Positions 57,174-64,000 of a stretch of DNA of 64,000 nucleotides are shown one piece after another. How positions within the stretch are numbered: the first letter of the stretch is position 1; the number at the start of each line of letters is the position of its first letter. The position numbers were made by a program, and so were the translations under genes. The stretch comes from Coraliomargarita sinensis. GTDB taxonomy: Bacteria; Verrucomicrobiota; Verrucomicrobiia; Opitutales; Coraliomargaritaceae. The notes under the pieces were generated by a model, which was given only the letters and a program-made list of their open reading frames with translations, was not told where the DNA came from and ran no database searches. Location of the stretch: NCBI RefSeq assembly GCF_003185655.1, contig NZ_QHJQ01000004.1:1-64000 (forward strand), read 5' to 3'.

Positions 57174-57267
57174 ACTGATTTGTGATACATCAAGAAATAC
57201 GCGAAAGCAGGCAAGGACAAGTGCACGATGTGATAAACGGGCAGAACGCGCCAACTACCTGGCGCAA

Positions 57268-57978
57268 TCAACCTGACAAATGCTTCAACCCGGCCAGTAA
57301 GGCGTCCGCATCGGGCGAATCGGAATGCACGCAAAAGGTGTCGGCCTCGAGCTTGATTGCGCCACCATCGATGGTATCCAGTAATTGACTACGCTGCCAG
57401 TTCTCAAATCGCTTGATGGCTGCTTCGGCACTCAGCAGGGCATCCCGGTGGGTGCGGGCAACGAGCCTGCTGTCCGAGGTGTAGGCACGGTCGGCGAAAC
57501 CTTCGGCCCAGACCCGAATTCCGGCGTTTTGCGCTTTCTTCTTAAAACTGCCGCCTGCCAAAGCGAAAACTCCCAGCGGTAATTCCAACGAAGCCAGCAC
57601 CTCCAAATAAATGTCAGCATAGTCATGATCCGCTTCCACAGCATGATAAAGACTACCATGGAGTTTGACATATTCGACCTCGACACCGTGCGACTCCGCA
57701 TAAGCGATAAAGTCGCACAACTGGGCGCTGAGTAGATCACGAAAAGCCCCGGGACTGGGTAATATCTCTCCTCGCCCTCCTTCACTTGCCATACCGGGAT
57801 GCGCGCCGACCATCACGGCGTGCTCAGCTGCCAGTTGCAGCGTCCTCCTGGTTTTGGCGGCGCTGCCGGCATGCACACCACAGCAGATGTTCGCGGCGTC
57901 AACCTGAGCGAGCAGCCGCTCCGTCCGCTCGTCGGACTCGTCTTCACCCAGGTCGCAGTTGATTACAATTCGGCCCAT
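57268..57978 (-). CDS. pxpA: 5-oxoprolinase subunit PxpA
   Basis: A 236-residue LamB/YcsF family protein. PxpA, with PxpB and PxpC, hydrolyses 5-oxoproline (pyroglutamate) to glutamate using ATP. Visible motifs: VINCDLGEDESDERTERLL (metal/substrate Asp near 8-12), NICCGVHAGSA (near 30-40), MVGAHPGM (near 56-63) and YVKLHGSLYHA (near 102-112). All three subunits lie together here. It starts 16 bp inside pxpC. Confidence 0.94.
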   Translation of the reverse strand: MGRIVINCDLGEDESDERTERLLAQVDAANICCGVHAGSAAKTRRTLQLAAEHAVMVGAHPGMASEGGRGEILPSPGAFRDLLSAQLCDFIAYAESHGVEVEYVKLHGSLYHAVEADHDYADIYLEVLASLELPLGVFALAGGSFKKKAQNAGIRVWAEGFADRAYTSDSRLVARTHRDALLSAEAAIKRFENWQRSQLLDTIDGGAIKLEADTFCVHSDSPDADALLAGLKHLSG

Positions 57979-58817
57979 TGAAAGCTAATCTGCGTGCCGG
58001 GCGCACATTGTGCAAGTCGATCCCTGTCGGCATCCTTGAAGACAGCGATCTTGGGGTAGCCTCCCACCGTGGGGCCGTCCGCCATGGTCACAATCGGTCG
58101 CCCGCTACCGGGCACTTGAATACTACCGGGCAGCACCGGTTCACTCTTGATGCAAGCAGGCACATCAATCGAGGGGCCTTCCAGACGATAGCCTGTCCGG
58201 TCGGAATGCTGCGACACCGTCCATTCGGAAGCGACCAGTGTGCTTCGGGCTTCTTTGCTGAAATCCTCGTATTGCGGTCCGGGAAGGAGACTGAACAACT
58301 GATTGGAGGCATACCGGCGGCACATCTTTTCAACCAGAATACGACGCGATATTCTTTCGGTCGATACCGGGGGCAGCTTTCGACCGAAAACCAGTTCATC
58401 CCCCCGCTTCAGGGCGGCGCCCAGCCCGATGCGCAAATCGGCGGACACACTCCCGAACCATCGCTCGGCTTGGAACCCACCCGGAACGGCTAGATAGGCG
58501 AAAAGTCCGCCGGCTTTTGCAGAGCATTCGATCACCTCGCCGGCCTTGAGCTCCCTAGCCGTCCAGGCAGGCACGGCAGGACAAACATCCGCACCCGTCA
58601 AAGCGACCCAGGCATCTTCCTGCACCCGAAGCTTCGCCCCCTGCATTAAAATTTCCAGCACCGGCGCATCGGGCGGATTCCCCAGCAAGTGGTTGGCGGC
58701 ACGCATCGCATGTCGGTCGAGCGCTCCGCCCCGGGGCACGCCGTAACGGAGTAAGCCAACCCGGCCCGCATCCTGCAGCGCCATTCCGGAACCCGGTGAT
58801 AGGATCTTCAGCGACAT
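57963..58817 (-). CDS. pxpC: 5-oxoprolinase subunit PxpC (biotin-dependent carboxyltransferase-like)
   Basis: A 284-residue KipA/AHS2-domain protein. The ATG at 58817 shares TAATG with the pxpB stop, so I prefer it to a TTG at 58826. Family markers are LSPGSGMALQDAGRVGLLRYGVPRGGALDRHA at the N-terminus, AFLAVPGGF-like FAYLAVPGGFQ, and the C-terminal DGPTVGGYPKIA. The domain resembles urea amidolyase/allophanate carboxyltransferase parts. With PxpB it converts phosphorylated 5-oxoproline to glutamate in the PxpABC complex. Confidence 0.92.
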   Translation of the reverse strand: MSLKILSPGSGMALQDAGRVGLLRYGVPRGGALDRHAMRAANHLLGNPPDAPVLEILMQGAKLRVQEDAWVALTGADVCPAVPAWTARELKAGEVIECSAKAGGLFAYLAVPGGFQAERWFGSVSADLRIGLGAALKRGDELVFGRKLPPVSTERISRRILVEKMCRRYASNQLFSLLPGPQYEDFSKEARSTLVASEWTVSQHSDRTGYRLEGPSIDVPACIKSEPVLPGSIQVPGSGRPIVTMADGPTVGGYPKIAVFKDADRDRLAQCAPGTQISFQWAEL

Positions 58818-59467
58818 TAAAAACAATCAACAGGTTTAAAGCGAAGCCGGTCCCCCGGCGTAAAGAAAAAGACCGCCTCAAAATCCGGCGCGTCCCCCTG
58901 CGCGGCCTCAGGGTCGAATAAAGCCCTATCGATTCGCCCTAATAAGTGCCAGCCACCCGGACTGGCCACGGAGTAAATACCACCATGCGCCCCACCAATC
59001 GCGACTGAGCCCGGATCGATACGCTTTCGCGGCACTTTCCTGCGGGGCAAATGGAGCCGCGGGTCCAGGCCGTCGAGGTAAGGAAAGCCCGGGGCGAAGC
59101 CCATCATACGCACGGTGTAGGTCGACGAGCAGTGCATTTCGACCACCTGATCGATACTCAGGCCAATTTGTTTCGCCACCGACTTGAGGTCAGGACCGTC
59201 GTAAGTCACGGGGATTTCGACAATGGCACGCCCCACCTGCTTCGCCTCGTTTGGATCGATCGTTTTCAGCCATGCTGCCAGCTCGCTGACCGGTAGCGGC
59301 TCTTTGAAAATAAAGAGGACCGTATCGTAGCCCTCAACGTATTCCAAACACCCCCCGGGCATTTGCCCGCGCAGACAGTTGCAGAGCCCAGCGCGTTCCC
59401 CCTCGCTCAAGTCATGGGCCAGTATGCCCGTCTCCCCGTAGGCTTTCAGCGCTACATCCATGCTCAC
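58817..59467 (-). CDS. pxpB: 5-oxoprolinase subunit PxpB (KipI-like)
   Basis: A 216-residue KipI/AHS1-domain protein; GTG at 59467, with an ATG two codons later (59461). Family markers are ARIEIPVTYDGPDL-like IVEIPVTYDGPDLKSVA, FAPGFPYLDGLDPRLHLPRR and IGGAHGGIYSVASPGGWHLLGR. B. subtilis KipI inhibits the sporulation kinase KinA, but the neighbouring pxpC and pxpA point to the metabolic role. It starts 1 bp after the hexapeptide gene stop and shares TAATG with pxpC. Confidence 0.92.
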   Translation of the reverse strand: MSMDVALKAYGETGILAHDLSEGERAGLCNCLRGQMPGGCLEYVEGYDTVLFIFKEPLPVSELAAWLKTIDPNEAKQVGRAIVEIPVTYDGPDLKSVAKQIGLSIDQVVEMHCSSTYTVRMMGFAPGFPYLDGLDPRLHLPRRKVPRKRIDPGSVAIGGAHGGIYSVASPGGWHLLGRIDRALFDPEAAQGDAPDFEAVFFFTPGDRLRFKPVDCF

Positions 59468-59468
59468 G

Positions 59469-60158
59469 TCAATCCGTTCTCGGCAGGGTTTGAATCGGGC
59501 TTTTCGTGTAGGCGATGGTGTTTGCTTTCAGGGTTTCGCGGAAGGACGTGTTGGGCATCACCACCGAGCGTTTGCCGATAATCGAGCCGGGGTTAAGCAC
59601 CGCATTGCAGCCGACTTCGGCGTGATCGCCCACCAAAGCCCCGAGTTTACGCAAGCCACTGGAGATGCGTGACCCGTCCGCTAGTTGCACCGGCACATCG
59701 GCCTGATCGAGGCGCAGGTTCGAGCAAATCACGCCCGCTCCCAGATGAGCCTTGTTCCCTAAGATCGAATCGCCCACGTAGCTGAAATGCGGCACCTGTA
59801 CCCCGTCAAGGAGCAGACAGTTCTTAAACTCGCAGGAATTGCCCAGCACACAGTTTTTCCCCGCAATGACATTGCCGCGGATAAAAGCGCCCGGGCGAAT
59901 TTCACAGCCCTCTCCGATGTAGACCGGCCCCGTGATCGAACAAAAGGGCGGCAGCTTGACGCTGGGATGCAGGTAGACCTGCCCCTCAATCGAGCAGCCG
60001 GGCGGTATTTCCTGGGAATACTGAAACTCGCTGCCATCAAGCGATGCCAGTGCCTGCTTGATTAATGGCACCCACTCCCAAGGCCCAAGATCCGGTTTGA
60101 AAACCGACGCAAATGGAAGGGACCCGGGGAATTCAAAAAGCTCGTTCGCAGTCTGCAT
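59469..60158 (-). CDS. Hexapeptide-repeat acyltransferase-like protein
   Basis: A 229-residue left-handed beta-helix protein resembling the C-terminal half of GlmU or the mannose-1-phosphate guanylyltransferase-like group. The ATG at 60158 is preferred over 60263, which would run into divergent hflX. Hexapeptide repeats run from about 65 (IPPGCSIEGQVYLHPSVKLP), with IGEGCEIRPGAFIRGNVIAG, SYVGDSILGNKAHLGAGVICSN and GDHAEVGCNAVLNPGSIIGKRSVV. No nucleotidyltransferase domain is present. The substrate, perhaps an amino sugar, is unknown. It is the first gene of the pxp run. Confidence 0.8.
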   Translation of the reverse strand: MQTANELFEFPGSLPFASVFKPDLGPWEWVPLIKQALASLDGSEFQYSQEIPPGCSIEGQVYLHPSVKLPPFCSITGPVYIGEGCEIRPGAFIRGNVIAGKNCVLGNSCEFKNCLLLDGVQVPHFSYVGDSILGNKAHLGAGVICSNLRLDQADVPVQLADGSRISSGLRKLGALVGDHAEVGCNAVLNPGSIIGKRSVVMPNTSFRETLKANTIAYTKSPIQTLPRTD

Positions 60159-60238
60159 GGTACCACGGTAGCATGCTTCGACCCGACGTGAACAATATTT
60201 TGCTGGCATTCGCCGGAAATTTTGTATCCCTGACAGGC

Positions 60239-61525
60239 TTGCACGACGTAAAAGAAAAACCACGCATGGTGGAACGGGCCATGCTGATCGGCATCACCCT
60301 TCCGGGCGAAGACAAACAAAACACCCGCGGGTTGCTGGATGAACTGCGCGAGCTCGTCGCCACACTCGAGATCGGGATCGTTCACGAGCGCGAAGTCGCC
60401 ATCCGCAAACCACAGGCCAAGTATCTCGTGGGCTCGGGTAAGGCGGAAGAGTTGATCGAGGAGGCCAAGTCCCGCGACTGCGATGTCATCATCTTCGATA
60501 ACGAACTCACCCCGGCTCAACAGCGCAACTGGGAGCAGGCCGCCGAGGACAAGATTCTCGTCATTGATCGCCAGGAGGTCATCCTGGATATTTTCGGACG
60601 TCGAGCGCAGACCAAGGAAGCCGTTCTCCAGGTGGAACTGGCGCGGCTGGAATACAACCTGCCCCGCCTGAAGAGCGCATGGACCCACCTCAACCGCCAA
60701 CGCGGCGGTGGCGCCATCCAGCGTGACGCCGGTGAGACTCAATTGGAACTCGACCAACGTATGGTCCGCACCCAGATCTCCCGGGTGAAGCACCAACTGG
60801 AGAGCGTCATTCAACACCGCGAAGTGCAGCGTAAAAAACGGATGACCGTTCCGGTGCCGACCTGCGCCATCGTCGGCTACACCAATGCCGGCAAATCCTC
60901 CCTCCTCAACAAGCTGGCCAATTCCGATATTCTCGCCGAGGACAAGCTTTTCGCCACACTCGACCCCACGTCACGCCGCTGTCCCCTGCCCAGCGGGCAA
61001 CCGCTGGTGGTGACCGATACCGTCGGCTTCGTCCGCAATCTCCCCCACCGCCTGGTCGATGCCTTCAAGGCCACACTGGAAGAAGCCATCGTATCGAATT
61101 TTTTAATACATGTTCTCGATGTGAACAGTCCCGACGTCGAAGCGCATGCCGAGACCACACTGAAAGTGCTCGGCGAGCTTGGGGCCAAAGACAAAAAGAT
61201 CATCACCGTCTTCAACAAGATCGACGCACTCTGGGACGAAAGCACCCGCCATGAACTGGCGCTAAGATACCCCGATGCCTACTTCATCAGCGCCCACACC
61301 GGCGAGGGACTGGACAGCCTGATCGACAAGATGGAGGCGATTATCGAGGAGGACTTCGAGCAGCTCAAACTGCTCATCCCCCACGACCGCTACGACCTTG
61401 TGGCCCGACTCCACCGTGAAGGTGGCGTGCGAAAAGAGGAGGTGCGCGATGAAGGCACCTACGTGACCGGCTCCGTGCCCGACCGCTTAGTCACTCTGGT
61501 CGAGCCCTATGTCGTGAATGACTAA
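60239..61525 (+). CDS. hflX: GTPase HflX
   Basis: A 428-residue Obg-HflX GTPase that splits stalled or stressed ribosomes. The start is uncertain: TTG at 60239 gives MHDVKEKPRMVERAML, matching the VKEKPxMVER family start; ATGs at 60173 and 60266 are alternatives. The HflX domain has GKAEEL and QRNWEQAAEDKILVIDRQEVILDIF. The GTPase motifs are GYTNAGKSSLLNKL (G1, near 212), DTVGFVRNLP (G3) and FNKIDAL (G4). The C-terminal domain is short. It is divergent from the hexapeptide gene. Confidence 0.93.
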   Translation: MHDVKEKPRMVERAMLIGITLPGEDKQNTRGLLDELRELVATLEIGIVHEREVAIRKPQAKYLVGSGKAEELIEEAKSRDCDVIIFDNELTPAQQRNWEQAAEDKILVIDRQEVILDIFGRRAQTKEAVLQVELARLEYNLPRLKSAWTHLNRQRGGGAIQRDAGETQLELDQRMVRTQISRVKHQLESVIQHREVQRKKRMTVPVPTCAIVGYTNAGKSSLLNKLANSDILAEDKLFATLDPTSRRCPLPSGQPLVVTDTVGFVRNLPHRLVDAFKATLEEAIVSNFLIHVLDVNSPDVEAHAETTLKVLGELGAKDKKIITVFNKIDALWDESTRHELALRYPDAYFISAHTGEGLDSLIDKMEAIIEEDFEQLKLLIPHDRYDLVARLHREGGVRKEEVRDEGTYVTGSVPDRLVTLVEPYVVND

Positions 61526-61654
61526 TAGATTTGACCAGTTTCGCGATGTCTCTAGCACGAATTTAACGAAGGGCCTTGCTTCTACCTACCCACTGTCTGG
61601 CCTATTATACCAGTGCGAGTTTTATTCGGTCAGCCTCATGTTGGCTATAAACAT

Positions 61655-61858
61655 ATGAGCAAGAAGAGCAAAGCTGAACGAAGGGCCATCGTGAAGGAGC
61701 TTCAGAGAAAAGAAGAAGAAGAGAAGCCACAGCGCTGGGGGAGGAACCGTTCATTGACGTTAATTAACGTCAATGAACGGTTAAAAGTGAACCCATGCGT
61801 ATACGAGGTAAAGCACTCGACCATGGGACTCCATTTGACCAGACTGGATTACATCTAA
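61655..61858 (+). CDS. Possible small basic protein (weak support)
   Basis: A 67-codon frame starting MSKKSKAERRAIVKELQRKE, with a lysine/glutamate-rich coiled-coil-like first 30 residues that look protein-like. From residue about 31 it runs through the 38-bp palindrome (61745-61782), so the frame after that is probably not original coding. No Shine-Dalgarno sequence is seen. It may be the N-terminus of a gene broken by insertion of the palindrome, or a chance frame. Confidence 0.25.
   Translation: MSKKSKAERRAIVKELQRKEEEEKPQRWGRNRSLTLINVNERLKVNPCVYEVKHSTMGLHLTRLDYI
61745..61782. repeat. Perfect 38-bp palindrome
   Basis: The 19-bp half AACCGTTCATTGACGTTAA is followed with no spacer by its exact reverse complement. 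A + strand transcript continues TTAAAAG, with no T run, so it is not a standard terminator. It could be a cruciform, a dimeric protein-binding site or a tiny palindromic insertion. Confidence 0.8.
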
Positions 61859-61959
61859 TCGGAGCTGGTCAACACCATTGTTCGCCGCCCGGTTTTCGAC
61901 AATCACTTGAAATCCAAAACACACAAGCTCGATTGCCAGTCCTAATCGTTCGCCAAAAA

Positions 61960-62364
61960 ATGAAAAAAGTAGCTATCTTCGGAACTCTTGCTGCGATCAT
62001 TGCAGGCTTATTCTTTATTATTTCACCCTTAATAAAACGTACCCAGGCCTTCTTCATAGAGGATTCCATCCACGGTCGCTACTTTCCCGTCGTCCGAGCC
62101 ATACTAGAATTCACAGAAGAGAAAGGTGTCGCACCGAGAGAATTAGCTGAATTGATCCCTGAATACCTGCAGAGTCTCCCGGAGAGCAAACATGTTGACC
62201 GTCTAAAGATCATGAGTGAGGGAGAGAATTGGACTCTGACACTTTACAGCGAGGCTACTGGCCAACACCGAACCTATCAAGCGAGACGACCGAACTTCAC
62301 CGACAAAGAAATTGAATCATCTTTGCTTTTTTATCATGACACATGGCTCGTCGAGGGAGACTAA
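61960..62364 (+). CDS. Hypothetical protein with N-terminal membrane anchor
   Basis: A 134-residue protein beginning MKKVAIFGTLAAIIAGLFFIISPL, a signal-anchor-like segment, followed by a soluble domain (FIEDSIHGRYFPVVRAILEFTEEKG, then beta-rich WTLTLYSEATGQHR). No family was recognised. The ATG at 61960 is chosen because it starts the membrane segment; an in-frame start at 61795 would add 55 residues that do not look like protein. It probably faces the periplasm. Confidence 0.65.
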   Translation: MKKVAIFGTLAAIIAGLFFIISPLIKRTQAFFIEDSIHGRYFPVVRAILEFTEEKGVAPRELAELIPEYLQSLPESKHVDRLKIMSEGENWTLTLYSEATGQHRTYQARRPNFTDKEIESSLLFYHDTWLVEGD

Positions 62365-62471
62365 CCATTCGATGTAGAAAAGAATGACGGAGGTCTGCCG
62401 GAGATGGCGAAGCAATGAAACCACCCGCTTCCTTCTTCGCTCTTAGAGCTACGCAGGACAGGACGCTGGAC

Positions 62472-62744
62472 ATGGAGAATAAAATGAAAAAGGTAATATC
62501 CTATTCTTTGATGGCCCTGGGATTTCTTTGGATATTGGGCATCGCTTTGAGTTCTTACCATCACACCGCATGGATGTCTCATTCCCAGAGTCTGGGAACA
62601 AACGAAGAAGTCAAAAGAGTTGAAGCGACTCGTGCCATGCGTGAGCTTTCTCTCAACATCAAGGACCACTACAGAATAATCACCGTACCAGCTTCTTTGA
62701 TTCTTATTGGTGGAATCTTAAACACATCCAGGACTGAAAGGTAG
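62472..62744 (+). CDS. Small membrane protein, unknown
   Basis: A 90-residue protein with two hydrophobic segments, MKKVISYSLMALGFLWILGI (near 5-25) and IITVPASLILIGGIL (near 68-82), separated by a polar region of about 40 residues. The ATG at 62472 precedes a second ATG four codons later (62484) that may be the true start. No family was recognised. It lies 107 bp after the previous small gene on the same strand and convergent with glgB. Confidence 0.55.
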   Translation: MENKMKKVISYSLMALGFLWILGIALSSYHHTAWMSHSQSLGTNEEVKRVEATRAMRELSLNIKDHYRIITVPASLILIGGILNTSRTER

Positions 62745-62801
62745 CAACCTCGTCCGGGAGAGGCCGGCGCGCGGCAAACAACGACCTGGCAGCTGTCGCG
62801 A

Positions 62802-64000
62802 TTACGCCTTCAGCCTGAAGGCACACATTGCGAAGGGCGGCACATCCAGCTTGATGGAGTACGGACGGCCGTCCCACTCGATCGCCTCGGCTTCGATCCC
62901 GCCGCAGTTACCGTAGCCCTGGCCGCCGTAATCCTTGGCATCCGTGTTGATGACTTCTTTCCAGAAACCTGCGTGCGGCACGCCGACGCGATAGCCTTCC
63001 CGACGAACCGGGGTAAAGTTACCGACGGCAACGATGCCATCCGTCTTCTTCTTACCTTTTCTCAGGAAGCTGAGCACGCTGTTGTCGCCATCGGTGCAGT
63101 TGATCCACTCGAAACCGGCTTCCTCGTTATCCAGTTTCGCGACGGCGGGCATCTTGCGATAAAAATGGTTCAGGTCGCGGATCAGCATCTGAATACCCCG
63201 GTGGTCGATGTACTCGAGTAAATGCCAATCCAGGCTGGCGTTGTATTTCCACTCGGCGGACTGACCGAAGTCACTCCCCATAAAGAGGGTCTTCTTGCCC
63301 GGCCAGAGCCACATCAAGGCGTAGAGCAAACGCAGCTGGTGCGCCTTGTTCGACATGGGTTCGCCGGGCATTTTCATGATCATGGAGCCTTTGCCATGCA
63401 CGACTTCGTCGTGGGAGAAAACCTGGGTAAAATGCTCGGAATACTGATAGAGCATCCCGAAGGAGAGCTGCCCGTGCTCATACTTCCGGTAAATCGGGTC
63501 CTTGCTGAAATACTGCAGCGTGTCGTGCATCCAGCCCATATTCCACTTCATATCGAAGCCGAGGCCGCCGTCTTTTACCGGCTTGGTCACCCCGGGAAAG
63601 GCGGTGGACTCTTCGGCAATCATTAAGGTACCCGGAAACAGTTCATGCGCAAGTACATTGGTTTTCTTGAGAAACTCGATCGCTTCGAGGTTTTCCCGGC
63701 CACCGTGTTTATTGGGGATCCACTCCCCTTCTTCCCTGGAATAATCGAGGTAGAGCATGGAGGCCACCGCGTCGACCCGCAGGCCGTCGATGTGATAACG
63801 TTCCAGCCAGGCCAGCGCGGAGGCGATGAGAAAGCCGCGCACTTCATCGCGACCGAAGTTGAAAATCAACGTGCCCCAGTCGTGGTGAAACCCCTGGCGC
63901 GGGTCCGCATGTTCGTAGAGCGCGGTGCCGTCGAACTGTGCGAGCGCGAAGCTGTCGGTGGGAAAGTGTGCCGGCACCCAGTCCATGATCACCCCGATCC
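62802..64000 (-). CDS. glgB: 1,4-alpha-glucan branching enzyme GlgB, C-terminal part (cut by window end)
   Basis: The frame is open to the right edge, where [13 protein letters not shown] matches the GH13 (alpha/beta)8 barrel, so the N-terminal part is outside. About 399 residues are seen. GH13 motifs are [15 protein letters not shown] with the nucleophile Asp, [10 protein letters not shown] with the acid/base Glu and [12 protein letters not shown] with the transition-state Asp. The C-terminal beta domain ends [10 protein letters not shown]. The enzyme makes alpha-1,6 branches in glycogen. Confidence 0.95.
   Translation of the reverse strand, partial: IGVIMDWVPAHFPTDSFALAQFDGTALYEHADPRQGFHHDWGTLIFNFGRDEVRGFLIASALAWLERYHIDGLRVDAVASMLYLDYSREEGEWIPNKHGGRENLEAIEFLKKTNVLAHELFPGTLMIAEESTAFPGVTKPVKDGGLGFDMKWNMGWMHDTLQYFSKDPIYRKYEHGQLSFGMLYQYSEHFTQVFSHDEVVHGKGSMIMKMPGEPMSNKAHQLRLLYALMWLWPGKKTLFMGSDFGQSAEWKYNASLDWHLLEYIDHRGIQMLIRDLNHFYRKMPAVAKLDNEEAGFEWINCTDGDNSVLSFLRKGKKKTDGIVAVGNFTPVRREGYRVGVPHAGFWKEVINTDAKDYGGQGYGNCGGIEAEAIEWDGRPYSIKLDVPPFAMCAFRLKA

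Larger units (their letters stand above)
61526..61959. other. Spacer downstream of hflX with a palindrome
   Basis: 434 bp. It contains a weakly supported 67-codon open frame (61655-61858) and a perfect 38-bp palindrome (61745-61782). No clear terminator for hflX was seen. Confidence 0.4.

Overview
The window looks like a chromosomal segment of a Gram-negative member of Verrucomicrobiota, probably an Opitutae/Puniceicoccales relative such as Coraliomargarita. This is an inference from gene content. An LpxA lipid A enzyme sits next to a McsA-McsB-ClpC module that is best known from Firmicutes. GreA carries a very long N-terminal extension of a kind also known in Chlamydiae. Orphan GspG/GspH-type pseudopilins and a long (637 aa) PurF variant also fit. 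No rRNA, CRISPR array or prophage was seen. One tRNA gene is present.

Layout. (1) 1-330: the last codons of an ISL3-like transposase, a tandem 32-bp repeat and a tRNA-Leu with the unusual anticodon AAG. (2) 467-20535: after one large unrecognised protein comes a polysaccharide locus. It has a WbaP-type initiating phosphosugar transferase, a NusG/RfaH-like antiterminator, a WecG/TagA-type transferase, a GT31-like transferase, a tightly overlapping + strand operon (6038-13602: glycosyltransferases, an O-antigen ligase/polymerase-like protein, an acetyltransferase), a Wzx-like flippase, and a tail with three ATP-grasp proteins, another transferase and a small membrane protein. (3) 20553-23457: four pseudopilin-like genes that run directly into the last ATP-grasp gene. 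(4) 23525-30708: a nuclease/phosphatase-family protein, a hypothetical protein, cardiolipin synthase, long GreA, RsmB-like rRNA methyltransferase and an IscA-type Fe-S protein. (5) 30834-33629: a Ser/Thr kinase directly upstream of rpoN (sigma-54). (6) 33626-41401: HemW-like radical SAM protein, an entericidin-like lipoprotein, an M20 peptidase, an M48 lipoprotein protease, PurH, a rhodanese and the PurF variant. (7) 41733-51629: a beta-CASP metallohydrolase, a small unknown protein, LpxA, the mcsA-mcsB-clpC operon with an inverted repeat/sigma-54-like site upstream, IlvE and Acs. (8) 51829-55430: an unknown two-domain protein, orphan HisF, a tiny basic protein and a 760-bp island of repeats. 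(9) 55431-60158: a minus-strand run of a hexapeptide-repeat protein, pxpB, pxpC, pxpA (5-oxoprolinase) and menD. (10) 60239-64000: HflX, small unknown membrane-anchored proteins, a perfect 38-bp palindrome, and the C-terminal part of glycogen branching enzyme GlgB cut by the window end.

The most system-like parts are three. The first is the polysaccharide locus, with its own antiterminator and ATP-grasp trio, including two 388-residue paralogues flanking a small membrane protein. The second is the kinase-sigma-54 pair together with a sigma-54-like site upstream of the protein-arginine-kinase/ClpC quality-control operon. The third is the orphan pseudopilin operon with calcium-loop-like insertions. 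All product names come from reading motifs by eye; no database search was possible.
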